64,000 nucleotides of DNA from the NCBI GenBank assembly GCA_963773315.1, contig CAVZAF010000002.1, positions 62,001 through 126,000 on the forward strand, read 5' to 3'. Each line of letters begins with the position of its first letter. Position 1 is the first letter of the stretch. The notes beneath the pieces are model-generated. The model made no database searches, had not been told where the DNA came from, and saw only the letters and a list, made by a program, of their open reading frames with translations. Shown here piece after piece: positions 23,515-34,619 of the stretch. The stretch comes from DATKAS01 sp963773315 (GTDB lineage Bacteria > Actinomycetota > Acidimicrobiia > Acidimicrobiales > DATKAS01). Position numbers and translations under genes: made by a program.

Positions 23515-26500
23515 TCAGCGCCGGCGTGGCGCCAGCACGGCCAAGACGACGAGCTGCGGGGGGCTCGACGAGGCACCGTGATTGTCCGTGGCGCGGACCA
23601 CGAATCCGTCAACGCCTGCGAAGTTGTGTGACGGCGTGTAGGTCCAAGCGCCCGACGGTGAGACGACGACGCTGCCGTGGGCCGGGCCCTTTCCTGCGAC
23701 CAGCGCGTAGGTGACCGTCGTGGGGGACTCATCGCTGCATCGGGAGCGTCCCGTGATCGCACCGTTCTCCGGACCACTTGCCGCCTGGGGGTCGCACCAC
23801 GGCGCGAGGTTCGGTGGGTTGACCGCGACCTGCACGGCGTCGCCCTTGGGGTGCGAGTGCTGCAGAGGTCGGTCGAGCACGATCGCGCCTGGTCCCACGT
23901 AGATGCCCAGATCGCGACTCCCGCCAGTTCCGACCGCGATCACCTGGCCGATGGTGAACCCGCGAGTCGAGACGACGGACAGCACCCGAGTGCCGGCCGG
24001 CGCTCCGACGCGCAACGTCGTGCCGGGCGGTGCCGGCACCGTCCCCGGGAACGTGAACGAAGCGAGCGTGCCCGACCCGCCCGGCCCTGTGACCGTGACA
24101 GCCACGGGGCCGACGCCACCGGGCGCGAGCGCAGTGAGTTGTGTGTCCGAGATCGCGGTGAACGATGCTGTGGTGCCGCCGAACGTGACGCCGGTCGCGC
24201 CCGCGAAGCCGGTTCCCGCGATCGTCACGAGGGTTCCCGCCGTGCCGTTCGGTGGTGTGAGCGCGGTGAGGTGGGGAGTGGGTTGTTGGTAGGTGAAGTT
24301 CCCCACGCTCACGGAACCTCCCGGTGTCGACAGTTTGAGCGCGACCGCACCAGCGGGCGCAGCTGGGCTTGATGCCGTCATCGACGTAGGTGACGCCACC
24401 TGCACGTTGGTGGCCGAGAGCACGCCGAACTGCACTGCCATCCCGGGAGTGAAGCCCGTGCCCGTGAACGTCACCGCGGTGCCGCCCGTCGTCGGACCCG
24501 ACCGTGGCGAGACCGTCGAGACGGTCGGCGCCGCCGCCGAACAGTTGAGTATCAACGTGAGCCCGGTGACCGGGGGTGGAACGTGGACCGAGTCGCTCGT
24601 GATCGGAGTGCATCCGGGTGCGGTCACGGCCAGGTCGTAGAAGCCGGGCAGCACGTCCCAGCCGTACGAGCCCAACGCGTCGGTGATCTGCGGGTTGGTG
24701 CGGTTCCCCGGCGACATCACCGCGCTTCCGGCGGGAACAGGGATGAACGGGGGGTTCCCGAACGGCGACTGCTGCAATGTCACCGACGCGCCTGGCACGG
24801 GATCTCCGTGCTGGTTGACGACGGTGCCGGACGGATCGACCCAGAAGCCGGCGACGACATCAGCCGAGGGGTCGGGTGGCGGCCCAGCTTGCGGCGGGCA
24901 GGCGACCACGCAGTCCGAGACGTAGGTGTATTGGCCGCTGGTGGTCTCCGTGATGCCGGTGTCGAGGGTCACCGTGACCTTCACCTCAACAGTGCCCTCG
25001 CCTGGCGGCGCCGCGACGAACAGCGTGTCGGGACCGAAGCCGGTGGCGGAGAGCGCCGGCGCCAGCCTCCCGCCGAAGGTGACCCCGTCGCCCTTCACGT
25101 GGCCGGTGTGAAGATGCCCGTAGTTGGGGTCGCGGGAGTTCAGATCAGCTCCGCTGAGCACGACTCGGTTCCCGCCGGCATCGGGGCCCTCGGCGGGGGA
25201 GACGGACAAGAGCCGCGGCCCAACGATGTACGCGTCGACAGCAGATTTGAACGTGAGGAGCGTTCCAGTGCGCGTCGGGCACCTGCCCTGACACGGGCTG
25301 CGCGCCGGCGTGGACTCCGGGCGAGAGCACCATCCACGACACAGCAGCAGACGCTCGGCTCCACGTCGGGTCGTTTGTGTCGTCAGCGACGACGGCGCCT
25401 GTGGGCATGCCGCCGAGCCTCCACTCGGGGCGCCTCCACCGGCCGCGCCGGGACCGACGCCGATCGTTGTCACGTGGACGAATGCCTGATCGACGAACGT
25501 CATGGACTTTGTGATCGACAGGCTGACGATCTCTGGCTCGACGTAGTTGAACGGAGTCGTGGCGCTGAAGCCGACTCCGGAAACCGTCAACGTCGTGTCA
25601 CCGACTGTGCCGGGAGGCACCGTCACCGAGATCACCGAATTCTCGGCGCGACCGCACCGTCGAAGGGCCCGATGAAGCCAGCGTTGTTGAAGTCGTAGTC
25701 GCCCTTGTCCAGGTCCAGCGGTGCGTCGATCGCGGTCACGCGGATCGGCGGGCTGGACCCGAACTGCACGGTCTTCACGTCGCTGATCCCGGTGCCGGTG
25801 ATGAGGATTTCGGGCCCACCGTTAGAACCCCTGTCGTCGTGTTGGCTCAGCGCGATCGTGGGCTCGGCTGCGTCCGTCGCCGCGAGCTCGGTCGCAGCCG
25901 CGGTCGGGTCGGCATAGGTGAACGCACCCGCGGCGGTATCGCTTCCCGCCAGGTGTCGACACTGACACGTCGGCGACGCCGACGCCGGGTGGCGTGTCCG
26001 CGAGGATCACGTCGTCCCGACCACCCGATAGCCGAGCCGGGCCGACCTCCGAACGTCACACTCGCGGCTCCGGTGAAGCCCTGGCCCTTGATCACGATCG
26101 CGTCGCCACCGGCGCTCGAGCCTCCCGTGATCATCAATGCATCGATGTGCGGCGTGTTGTAGGTGAAGTGGTCCGCAGGCGAAGGGCTGCTCGTTCCCGC
26201 AGGACCCGTCGCGGTCACGTCGACAATGCCACTGCCGGGCGGAGCGGTCGCGGTGATCGTCGAGTCGTCGAGGACGGTGACGTCGGTCGCGGGAGTCGAG
26301 CCAAACCGCACTCCGGTGGCGCCCGTGAACCCGGACCCGATGAGGACGACTGACGTGCCTCCCTCCGCCGGGCCCATCGGCGGGAGAGAGTCCCGTGATG
26401 ACCGGGCTCTGGTAGGTGTAGCGATCGGGAGCCACCGCGGTGCTCGTGCCGGCCGGTGTGGTGACGCTCACATCGACCACGGCGCCACCGGGCGGGCTCG

Positions 26501-29500
26501 TCGCCGAGAGCTCAGTGTCGGAGATGACCACGAACTCGCTCACGGCGGCGCTCCCGAACTTCACCGCGGTCGCGCCCGTGAAACCGGATCCGGTCACCGT
26601 GACTGATGTCCCACCACCGCCGGCCCCGCCGGGCGGGTCCACGTGGGTCATGTTCGGTGCGTAGGTGAACAGATCAGCGGTGGATGTCGCGCTCGTGCCC
26701 GCGACACCGGTCACGGTTATGTCGTGCGTTCCCGTTCCCGCGGGGGACACGGCGTCGATGCGCGTGTCAGACACGACCTGGAAGCTTCGAGCGGGCACCG
26801 ATCCGAACTGCACGCCGTATGCAGTGGTGAAGCCGGTGCCGGTGAGGGTGATCGCGGTGCCGCCAGCGGCCGCGCCGCTGGCCGGGCTCACCGCGGTGAC
26901 GTCGGGAGCACCGAGCCGGCCGGCGGGGGCGGACAGGTCGGTGCGATGGAGATCAAGCGGTAGCCGATCCCGCCGAGCATCGGGAGAAGATCTGCGCGGT
27001 GTAGATCCCCGAGCCGGTTGGAGTCTCGGTGAAGGAACCGGTCAACAACGCACCGGGAAGGATCTCGCCGGTGGTCCAGTCCTGACCCAAGATCGAGAAC
27101 GTCGCGCTGCCATTCGGGCACCCGCGGAACGTGTAGACCGCGGGGTGATTGCGGATGCCGACCGGGCCACCGCTCTGCAGCGTCCTGCGTGATGCACGCG
27201 GCCGTCCTGGGTGATCGACCACGCCGTTCGGCAGGCTCGCGACGACACCGAGGATGAAGTCCTGACCTGTGATCGACTGATCGCCCGTCACCGTCAGCGG
27301 GCCGAGGAAACCCTGGGCAGTCTCGGGGCCGGCGACGGCGGTGAGCGTGTACGTGCCGTCGGCGACGGGCGAGAACGTGAACGTCGCGTCCGGTGCGACC
27401 TGTTGCGTCTTGCACGCCTCGGCCGATTGCGGCGACGGGCACAGCGTCACGAACGCGTCCGGTCGGGGGCTCGCCGACGCGTCGACGCACGCTGCCGGAG
27501 ATGCTGCCGCCGGGCTCGTAGGTGAACACGTCGACCGGGCGCGAGCGCGCTCGTGCCGCCCGGGGTCGTCACCGGCACGTCGACCGGCCCGGCGGATGCC
27601 GGCACGGACTCGTCGTGGTGATGGTGGTGTCGGTGAGCACCGTGAACGGCACCGCGTCGAGGGTACCGAACTGCACGCTGGTTGCGTCGCGCAGCCCGAC
27701 GCCCGTGATCGTGACCTTCGTAGGAAGCGTGGTCGAGCCGAGCGCCGGGCTCACGCCGGTGACGACAGGGACATAGGAGTAGACGTCGGCGTCCGCGAGC
27801 GCGCTCGTCGCGCCGCTCGCGCCGACCCTGATGTCGACCAGGCCCGACCCCGCTGGCGCGGTGACGGTGATGGAGCCGTCGGTGTTGTGACGGACGTTCG
27901 TCGCGGGCGCCGTGCCGAATGCGACCGTCGAGGTCGAGGCGAACCCCGTTCCTTCGATGGTCACGTCGTTGCCGCCCGTGGCCAGACCGGAAGCAGGATC
28001 GACGCCCGTGACCACCGGACGCTCTGGCGGCGGCGTCCCACCTCCTCCTCCTCCTCCGCCTCCGGACGACGCACCGATGCTCCGGATTCGGTTGCTGCCG
28101 GTGTCGGCGACGAGAAGCTCGCCCCCAGCCCCGATCGCGAGACCCTGAGGCTGGTCGAGAAGCGCGTCGCCTGCTTTCCCACCGTCACCACTCGTGGCGC
28201 AGACGCCCGCACCTGAACCCACGTCACGGCCAGCGATCACATTGATGGAACCGGCGGAGTCGACTTGGCGAACGACGCAATGAGCGGTGTCGGCGATGAG
28301 CAGACCGTCGGCGTCGAACGCGAGACCCGACGGGTTGGCGAGCAACGCGTTCGTCGCGGGAAGCCCATCGCCCCATCCCGACGCTCCGTTGCCACCGCCC
28401 GCGATCGTGGTGATCACCTGGGAGACGCTGTCGACTTCACGTACGTCGTTCGATGCCCCCTCCGCGATGAACAGGTCACCCGTCGGGTCGAGCGCGACGG
28501 CCGCGGGGCCGTTGACGAGCGCGCGGTAGCGGCGCCGCCGTCGCCGTTTCCGGATACCGGGCTCCCTCCGCCGGCAACCGTCGAGATGTGCCCGGTCGCG
28601 GCGTCGACACGACGGACACGGCCGCCGTCGTAGTCGGCGATGTAGAGGTCGCTCGCCGCATCGACGGCGAGGCCTCGTGGTTGCTCGAGCTGAGCCGCGG
28701 TTGCCGCGCCACCATCGCCGACCCCGTCGCCCGGCGAGCCGCCTCCCGCGTACGTCGTGATCGCGTGTGTGCTGGCGTCGACTCGATAGACACGACCGAC
28801 GAACGCGTCGGCGATGAACACGTCGCCGCTCGCGTTGACCGCGACACCTTGAGGCGACGACAACGTTGATCCCTGTACGCCGTTGCCGGCGATCGTCTCG
28901 ATCTTTCCCGTCGTATCGACGCGGCGGACGACCGCGTTCTGGGTGTCGGCGATGTACGTGTTGCCATTGCTGTCGGCCGCGACCGCTTGCGGGAGGCTCA
29001 GCTCGGCGTCGGTCGCGTCAGCGCCGTCGCCCGAGTACTGCATGTTCCCGTTGCCGGCCACAGTCGTCACCGCGTGCGGACGCGACGGCGTCGATGCTGC
29101 GCAGCAGGTGCGCCGACGGGTCAGCGACGAGCAGCGCGCCCGCCGTCGTGAAGGCGAGCCCGTCGACGCTGCCGAACGCGGCCTGCGGGTCCGCGTACAC
29201 GGTGAGCGCATCGCTGGCCGAGGTGTCGACCACGTAGACACTCGAGCCGCCGATGTAGACCTCCCCCGACGCACCGACGGCGACGCTGTGGACGTCGGAG
29301 AGAGCGACACTCGTCGCGGCACCGCCCGCGGTGGGATCACCGACGCCTCCGCCTGCGAAGGTCGCGATGTGACTTGTCGCGGCGTCGACGACTCGCACCA
29401 GACCCGTGGTGCCCTCGGCGATGTAGAGATCTCCGGCCGAGTTCGTCGCAAGACCGCGCGGATCGCTGAGGAGTGAGGCGGTCGCATCGCCGCCGTCGCC

Positions 29501-30194
29501 GTTGCCCGAGGCAGGAGTCCCGCCGCCCGCGATCGTCGAGATCACGTGCGTCGTCGCGTCGACCCGACGTACGCGGGACCCGTTCGCCGACAAGCAGCAG
29601 GTCGCCGCCGCTGTCGACGAGGAGACCCTCGACGGCCCCGAGGTTGGCGGCGGTCGCGTCGCCTCCGTCGCCTAGCCCTCCCGAGCAGCTGGCCGCAGGT
29701 GACCCCGCGACATAGTGGCCCGCGACGGTCGAGATGACGCCCTGCCGATGTCGATCTTGCGGACGAGGCAGTTGCCCGTGTCAGCGACGAAGAGGTTGCC
29801 GGAGCTGTCGGCGGCCAGAGCGCCCGGCGCGTTCGAGCTCGGCATCGATGGCCGTACCGCCGTCGCCGTCTTCGCCCGCGATGCCGTTGCCAGCGATGGT
29901 CGTCTCGGTGTTCGTCACCGTGTCGATCGCCCGCACGACGTTGCCCGCCACGTCGGAGACGTAGACCCTCGTGCCCACGACGACGACGCCACTCGGGGAT
30001 TGCGAGACGGCGAGAGGCGCTCCGCCGCCGGTGCCACCCGCGATCGTGGAGATCGTGGCGTTCGACGACGCCGCTGACGCGCGGACGCCGGGTGCTACGA
30101 CGATCAACGAGGCACCGAGAACCCCGATCGAGGCAGCGATGGCAACGCGACGCGGGCTCCTTCGCAGGTGCAGGGTTCGGCGCTCGCCCGACAT
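23515..30194 (-). CDS. Giant secreted NHL-repeat / IPT-TIG-domain protein (frameshifted)
   Basis: The largest gene of the window, about 2,220 codons from the ATG at 30194 (Shine-Dalgarno GGAGGG) to the stop at 23515, interrupted by at least nine frame changes. An N-terminal signal peptide (RVAIAASIGVLGASLIVVAPGVRASA) is followed by about ten NHL-type repeats (ISTIAGGG, GDGGAAT, GLAVDA, DLYIAD, VRRVD), a poly-Gly linker, then about nine IPT/TIG immunoglobulin-like domains (VTFTGTGFTPG, AVQFG, FTYQ patterns), two carboxypeptidase-regulatory-like inserts, and a last Ig-like module (GVDGFVVRATDNHGASS). There is no membrane anchor or sorting signal at the C-terminus, so it is probably exported and shed or wall-associated. 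Its role is likely adhesion or polymer binding; this is inferred from domain type only. Confidence 0.75.
23990..28050 (-). repeat. Region encoding IPT/TIG immunoglobulin-like domains
   Basis: About nine domains of 80-90 codons with the recurring pattern SPxSGPxxGGTxVTxTGTGF, a xVxFGxxxA turn, and a closing strand FTYxxP. Two non-IPT inserts interrupt the array: residues around 26953-27450 (PSPQSAEACKTQQVAPDATFTFSPVADGTYTL) and around 24600-24900 (GTVVNQHGDPVPGASVTLQQ), both like carboxypeptidase-regulatory/Cna-B-type domains. Confidence 0.65.
28060..30080 (-). repeat. Region encoding tandem NHL-type repeats
   Basis: Roughly ten imperfect repeats of about 55-65 codons inside the giant gene, each ending with a strand such as ISTIAGGG, ETIAGNGV or ITTYAGGGSPGDGVGDGGAATAAQL followed by PRGLAVDAASDLYIADYDGG. 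The array would fold as one or two beta-propellers. Reading frames change within it near 29800, 29570, 29060 and 28500. Confidence 0.65.
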
Positions 30195-30288
30195 GTGTCC
30201 GCCCTCCGCCCCCGGGCATCGCCGTGTCCGGATTGCGCGAGGGTACGCCCGCGCACGCCCGTGCCGTCACGCCGAGGTTGTCGCCGTG

Positions 30289-31053
30289 CTAGGTCGCGAG
30301 CGCGCCTCCGGGGATGACGGCCAAGAATCGCTCGATCATCGGGTTCACCTGCTCGGGCACCTCGAGCTGCAGGAAGTGCCCGGCTCCGACTGTCTGGCCG
30401 AGCGTCATCGTGGCGTTCGCCTCGAGCAGCGACGCGGCGTCGTTCGTCGGGACCGCCGACGAGATGGTGAGGACGGGCACGTCGCACCGGCGGAGCACCG
30501 CCATCGCATCGAACGCCGCGATCGCCTCCACCGCCGGGATCGCGATGTCGTTGGGCACGGCCGTCATCGTCTCGATGATCTTCGCTCGACGGACGCGGTC
30601 GTCGGTTGGGAGGAACATCTGCTCGACGAATTGACGGCGTCCGGTCGGCCCGTCCGGCCCCGAGAACGAGGAGATGAGCTGCGGCGCGAATCCCTTCCAC
30701 ACCTCCTTGCTGAGCGGCGGCGGATCGATCAGCGCCACCGCGCCGACAAGCTCGGGCGCAGACTGCGACAGCGCGAGCGCGACCATCGCGCCGATGCTGT
30801 GACCGAACACGACGCTGCGCCCCAGTCCGAGCTCTGTCGCCAGCTCGGCCACCCGACTCGCGAACGCCTCGATCGAGTACTCCTCGGGGATCTCGCTCTT
30901 GCCATGGCCCGGGAGATCGACTGTGACCACTCGATGCGTCGGCGCGAAGTAGTCGAACTGCGGGGCGAAGAAGCTGCGATCGCCGCACCAACCATGCAAG
31001 AACAGGAGGGCCGGGTCACCCGCACCGGCCGCGTCGTAGCCGAGCTCACCCAT
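30289..31053 (-). CDS. Alpha/beta hydrolase
   Basis: 254 aa from the ATG at 31053 (MGELGYDAAGAGDPALLFLHG), preceded by a GGGGG purine stretch; the open frame continues 20 codons upstream but without similarity to the family. Elements: oxyanion LLFLHGWCGD, DLPGHGKSE, nucleophile elbow FGHSIGAM, an acidic residue in the AFDAM/CDVPVLT region and the His in AGHFLQLEVPEQV. It resembles the haloperoxidase/lactonase-type hydrolases often called 3-oxoadipate enol-lactonase-like. It is divergent from the membrane-protein/histidine-kinase genes and 95 bp upstream of the giant gene on the same strand. Confidence 0.85.
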   Translation of the reverse strand: MGELGYDAAGAGDPALLFLHGWCGDRSFFAPQFDYFAPTHRVVTVDLPGHGKSEIPEEYSIEAFASRVAELATELGLGRSVVFGHSIGAMVALALSQSAPELVGAVALIDPPPLSKEVWKGFAPQLISSFSGPDGPTGRRQFVEQMFLPTDDRVRRAKIIETMTAVPNDIAIPAVEAIAAFDAMAVLRRCDVPVLTISSAVPTNDAASLLEANATMTLGQTVGAGHFLQLEVPEQVNPMIERFLAVIPGGALAT

Positions 31054-31235
31054 GTCAACCCCCGTCCTTCGCGACGAGACGTCGCTCGACGCAGCATCGC
31101 GCTCGGTGCCCACGTCGGCCAGGGGCTATCTCATTGGTGGGCGCATTTCCCAGCCGCGAAGGGAGTCCGTGCTCTATCCCGTGGGAACCGACTGGTTCGA
31201 TCCTTCTCCTGTCCCTACGCGACCAGGAGGTCCCA

Positions 31236-31934
31236 ATGTCCACCAACTCCGAAAGGATCACTCGTCGATACCTGTGGATCGCAGCCGGGTGGCTCGCGAT
31301 CGCTCACATCGTGCTGATCTTCGCCGGCACGATCTCCTCGCACTCCCTGCAGCTGGGTGACAGCCCGGCCACCGCAGCCGACGCGCTGGTCAAGTCTTCG
31401 ATGGCTTCGAGCTTCGCCGGCGGCTATCTCTCCTATCTCGGCTTTCTCGTCTTCCTCGTCGGTGGGCTGCTGTTCGCACAGCTGCTCCGGGGCGACGACA
31501 TCGTGCCGAGATGGCTGTCGTCGTGCATCGCCGGGAGCGTCGTCGCCTACGTCGCGGTCACGATCTCCACGGGGTTCGCTGCCGGCGCGGCCGCGCTGTA
31601 TGACGGGCACCACGGCGCGGATCTGAGCACCGTCACCACCGTCAACGACATCCGCAACCTGGGCTTCATCCTGTGCGCCGGGCTCGTCGGGATCTTCGCC
31701 GTATCGGTCGGCCTGGCCGCCCGGGTGACCGGAGCGCTCCCGCGTTGGGTCACGGTCAGCGGCGTGCTCGTCGGCTCGTTCGCCATCGTGAGCGTCCCCG
31801 GTGCACGCACCGGCGCCACCGATGTGTCGACGATGCTGTTCTTCCTCTGGTTCGTCGCCGTCGGGATCGCGGCGCTGCGCCACTCCCACCACGAGCTCGA
31901 GCACCCGGTCGATGCCGTCCCGGCGACAGTCTGA
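31236..31934 (+). CDS. Six-TM membrane protein of unknown function
   Basis: 232 aa from the ATG at 31236, chosen because AGGAGG at 31225-31230 precedes it by 5 nt; the open frame extends upstream without a site. Hydrophobic segments cover most of the chain (residues about 12-35, 60-82, 92-112, 136-158, 166-188, 197-215). Its hydropathy and gene setting resemble DUF4386-like proteins, but no signature is certain. It is directly upstream of the histidine kinase (stop TGA, then GTG with no gap), so it is probably co-transcribed with, and might be a partner or target of, the two-component system. Confidence 0.7.
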   Translation: MSTNSERITRRYLWIAAGWLAIAHIVLIFAGTISSHSLQLGDSPATAADALVKSSMASSFAGGYLSYLGFLVFLVGGLLFAQLLRGDDIVPRWLSSCIAGSVVAYVAVTISTGFAAGAAALYDGHHGADLSTVTTVNDIRNLGFILCAGLVGIFAVSVGLAARVTGALPRWVTVSGVLVGSFAIVSVPGARTGATDVSTMLFFLWFVAVGIAALRHSHHELEHPVDAVPATV

Positions 31935-33977
31935 GTGCGGGACGGGCACGCGACGCGGCACGATCTCACGGTGAGCGCAGGCTCGAAAGGCGCGATGGCC
32001 GCGGTGATCACCGCGGCCATCGTGGCGTCGCTCGCCGGAGCCAGCATCTCGCTGTGGATCGCGGAGGACGACGGCCACTCGCTGCTCACGCCAGGGTTCA
32101 ACGCCGCCGTGATCGTCGCGTTCACGATCGTGGGGGCGGTCGTCGCAGCCGCCCGACCCGCGAACCGCGTCGGTTGGGCGATGCTCGCCGGCGGACTGCT
32201 TTGGTCACTCGGCGGTGCCGCCGTCGACGTCGCCGTACACGGCATCGTCACTGACCCCGGCAGCGTTCCGGGGGCGTCGGCGTTCGCGATCACGGGCTCG
32301 GCGCTGCGCGGCCTCGGATGGATGACCGTCACACTGGTGGTGCCGACGCTGTTCCCCGACGGGACGCTCCGTGAACCGCGTTGGCAGTGGCTACGCGTCG
32401 CGCTCGTGCTCATCGCCGTCGGATCGGTCCTCGATCCGCTCTTCGACCCGCAGGCAGGTCTCCGAGGTCTTGGCGACTGGCAGAACCCGCTCGCGCTCGA
32501 AGGTCTGTGGAGAGTGATCGACGCGCTGGCTTTCCTCATCCACGTACCCCTCAGCCTCGTTGCGACGGTTGGCGTGGTCACCCTGCTGGTGCACCGGTGG
32601 CGCCGGGGCACTCCGTTGCAGCGCCAACAGCTCACGATGTTCGCGGCCGCGGCCGCGCTGCCGATCGTGGCAGCACCGATCGCGCTCGCCGGCGTTGCCG
32701 ACGGGTGGATCTTCGGCGCTGCGGCATTGCCCCTGCCGTTTGCGATCGGTTTCGCAGTCCTCGCCCGCGGCCTCTACGACGTGCGCACGGCGGCGAACCG
32801 CACGCTCGTGTGGATCATGATCTCGGGGGTCGTCGCGGCGGTGTACGCGCTGTTCATCGCGGGTGCGACGGCGATGCTCCACCTCTCAGGTCACGTCGCT
32901 TGGTTGCCGTGGGCCGCCGCCGCGATCGTCGCGCTGCTCTTTGCACCGCTGCGTGACTCGTTGCAACGAGCAGTGAACCGCTTGACGTTCGGAAGGTGGG
33001 ACGAGCCGTACGACGTGCTGGCGGACCTCGGCCAGCGCCTCGAGGCCACGGTCGACGTCGACCGCTTGCTCGACGATGTCAGCAGCGAGCTCGCGGGCCT
33101 CGGCCTCGATGACGTCGCCATCTGCGACGAGGACGGCCATGTGATCGCGGGAGATCTCTCGTCGCCGGAGCCGGATGCCGAACGCGCGACGCTCCCGCTT
33201 GCCGCGTATGGCCAACCCGTCGGCAGCCTCCGATACCGGCCACCCTCTATGCCCTTACGTGCTCGAGACCGCCAACTGCTCGATGATCTCGCCGGGCACC
33301 TCGGCGGTGTGCTGCACGCCCGTCGCCTCCGGACGGATCTCCAGCGGGCAGTCGAGAGGCTCGTGCTCGCTCGCGAGGAGGAACGGCGCCGACTCCGACG
33401 CGACCTGCACGACGGACTAGGGCCGGCACTGGCGGGACACCTCCTACGGCTCGACGTGATCGCGGGCGGGCTCGACGCGTCGTCTCCAGTCGCCGCGGAC
33501 GTCGATGTTCTGCGGACCGAGCTCCGCTCGACGATCACCGAGCTGCGGCGAGTCGTCGAGGGATTGCGTCCGCCCGCCCTCGACGAGTTGGGCCTGGCGG
33601 GGGCACTCGCGCAGGTCACGCGGCGTCTCACCCTCGGCACCGCGATCGAGGTCGACTTGTCGGTCGGCGAGCTGCCGGCTCTTCCGGCCGCGATGGAGGT
33701 AGCTGCATTTCGCATCGTCACGGAAGCCGTGACGAATGCAGTGCGCCACTCCTCAGCATCGGTCTGTCGCGCGACGATCGTCGCCGAAGGCCGCGCGCTT
33801 CGGATCACGGTCGTCGACGATGGCCAGGGGATCTCCGGCGCTGAGAGCGTTGCTGGTGAGAGCCTTGCGGGTCATGGCCTGCAAACGATGCGCGAGCGCG
33901 CTGAGGAGGTCGGGGGCCAGCTGCAGGTGACGAACGGAACTGGTTTGACGATCTCTGCATCGCTGCCGCTGCCATGA
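31935..33977 (+). CDS. NarL-type membrane histidine kinase with GAF domain
   Basis: 680 aa; GTG at 31935 touches the previous stop, and later starts at 31971 (GTG) or 31995 (ATG) cannot be excluded. About ten hydrophobic segments fill residues 20-345. A linker with a GAF-like domain follows (LADLGQRLEATVDVDRLLDDVSSELAGLGLDDVAICDEDG). The HisKA_3 dimerisation helix has the phospho-accepting His in EEERRRLRRDLHDGLGP, and the HATPase domain has FRIVTEAVTNAVRHS (N-box) and DDGQGI (G1) with GHGLQTMRERAEEVGG. The multi-TM sensor is of an uncommon type rather than a PAS/HAMP sensor. The stop overlaps the ATG of the response regulator, a coupled pair. Confidence 0.92.
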   Translation: MRDGHATRHDLTVSAGSKGAMAAVITAAIVASLAGASISLWIAEDDGHSLLTPGFNAAVIVAFTIVGAVVAAARPANRVGWAMLAGGLLWSLGGAAVDVAVHGIVTDPGSVPGASAFAITGSALRGLGWMTVTLVVPTLFPDGTLREPRWQWLRVALVLIAVGSVLDPLFDPQAGLRGLGDWQNPLALEGLWRVIDALAFLIHVPLSLVATVGVVTLLVHRWRRGTPLQRQQLTMFAAAAALPIVAAPIALAGVADGWIFGAAALPLPFAIGFAVLARGLYDVRTAANRTLVWIMISGVVAAVYALFIAGATAMLHLSGHVAWLPWAAAAIVALLFAPLRDSLQRAVNRLTFGRWDEPYDVLADLGQRLEATVDVDRLLDDVSSELAGLGLDDVAICDEDGHVIAGDLSSPEPDAERATLPLAAYGQPVGSLRYRPPSMPLRARDRQLLDDLAGHLGGVLHARRLRTDLQRAVERLVLAREEERRRLRRDLHDGLGPALAGHLLRLDVIAGGLDASSPVAADVDVLRTELRSTITELRRVVEGLRPPALDELGLAGALAQVTRRLTLGTAIEVDLSVGELPALPAAMEVAAFRIVTEAVTNAVRHSSASVCRATIVAEGRALRITVVDDGQGISGAESVAGESLAGHGLQTMRERAEEVGGQLQVTNGTGLTISASLPLP

Positions 33978-34618
33978 CCATGCGCGTGCTCATCGTCGAC
34001 GACCATCCCGTGTTCCGCGACGGGCTGGCGGCGCTCCTGCGGTCGAAGCCCGACTTCGAGGTCGTCGGGCTCGTTGCGGACGGCCGAGAGGCAGTCGAAT
34101 TCGTGCGGACGACGCCGACCGACGTCGTGCTGATGGACCTCAACCTGCCGACCATGTCTGGTGTCGAGGCGACCGCGTCGATCAATGCGCTGCCGGATAG
34201 GCCGGGCGTCCTCGTGCTCACCATGGTCGACGACGACGACACGGTCATCGCCGCCATGCGTGCGGGTGCGCGTGGCTATGTCCTCAAGGGTGCTGATGGC
34301 GACGAGATCGCGAGCGCGCTCCACACGGTCGCGTCAGGCGGCGCGGTCTTCGGGGCGGGGGTCGCACTCCACGTCCTCGCCCTTTCCTCGACGCCCAAAG
34401 CCGAGCCGGGTTCGGATCCGAGTGGTCTCACGGATCGAGAGCGCGAGGTGCTCGAGATGCTCGCCAACGGCTCGAGCAACGCCCAGATCGCCCGCAGCCT
34501 CGGGCTCTCCCTCAAGACCATCCAGAACTACGTCTCGCGGATCCTCGACAAGCTCCAGGTGTCCGACCGCACCCAAGCCGCGCTCCGGGCGCAACGAGAG
34601 CGGGATCTCGGCGTCTGA
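33974..34618 (+). CDS. NarL/LuxR-type response regulator
   Basis: 214 aa. Receiver domain with the acidic pair in VLIVDDHPVF, the phosphorylated Asp in DVVLMDLNLP, the conserved Thr in VLVLTMVDDDD and Lys in GYVLKGADGDE. The C-terminal LuxR/GerE helix-turn-helix (LTDREREVLEMLANGSSNAQIARSLGLSLKTIQNYVSRILDKLQVSDRTQAAL) is intact. It is the partner of the upstream histidine kinase (ATGA overlap). It converges 2 bp from a small minus-strand ORF. Targets are unknown; the nearby membrane-protein and regulator genes are candidates. Confidence 0.94.
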   Translation: MTMRVLIVDDHPVFRDGLAALLRSKPDFEVVGLVADGREAVEFVRTTPTDVVLMDLNLPTMSGVEATASINALPDRPGVLVLTMVDDDDTVIAAMRAGARGYVLKGADGDEIASALHTVASGGAVFGAGVALHVLALSSTPKAEPGSDPSGLTDREREVLEMLANGSSNAQIARSLGLSLKTIQNYVSRILDKLQVSDRTQAALRAQRERDLGV

Positions 34619-34619
34619 T

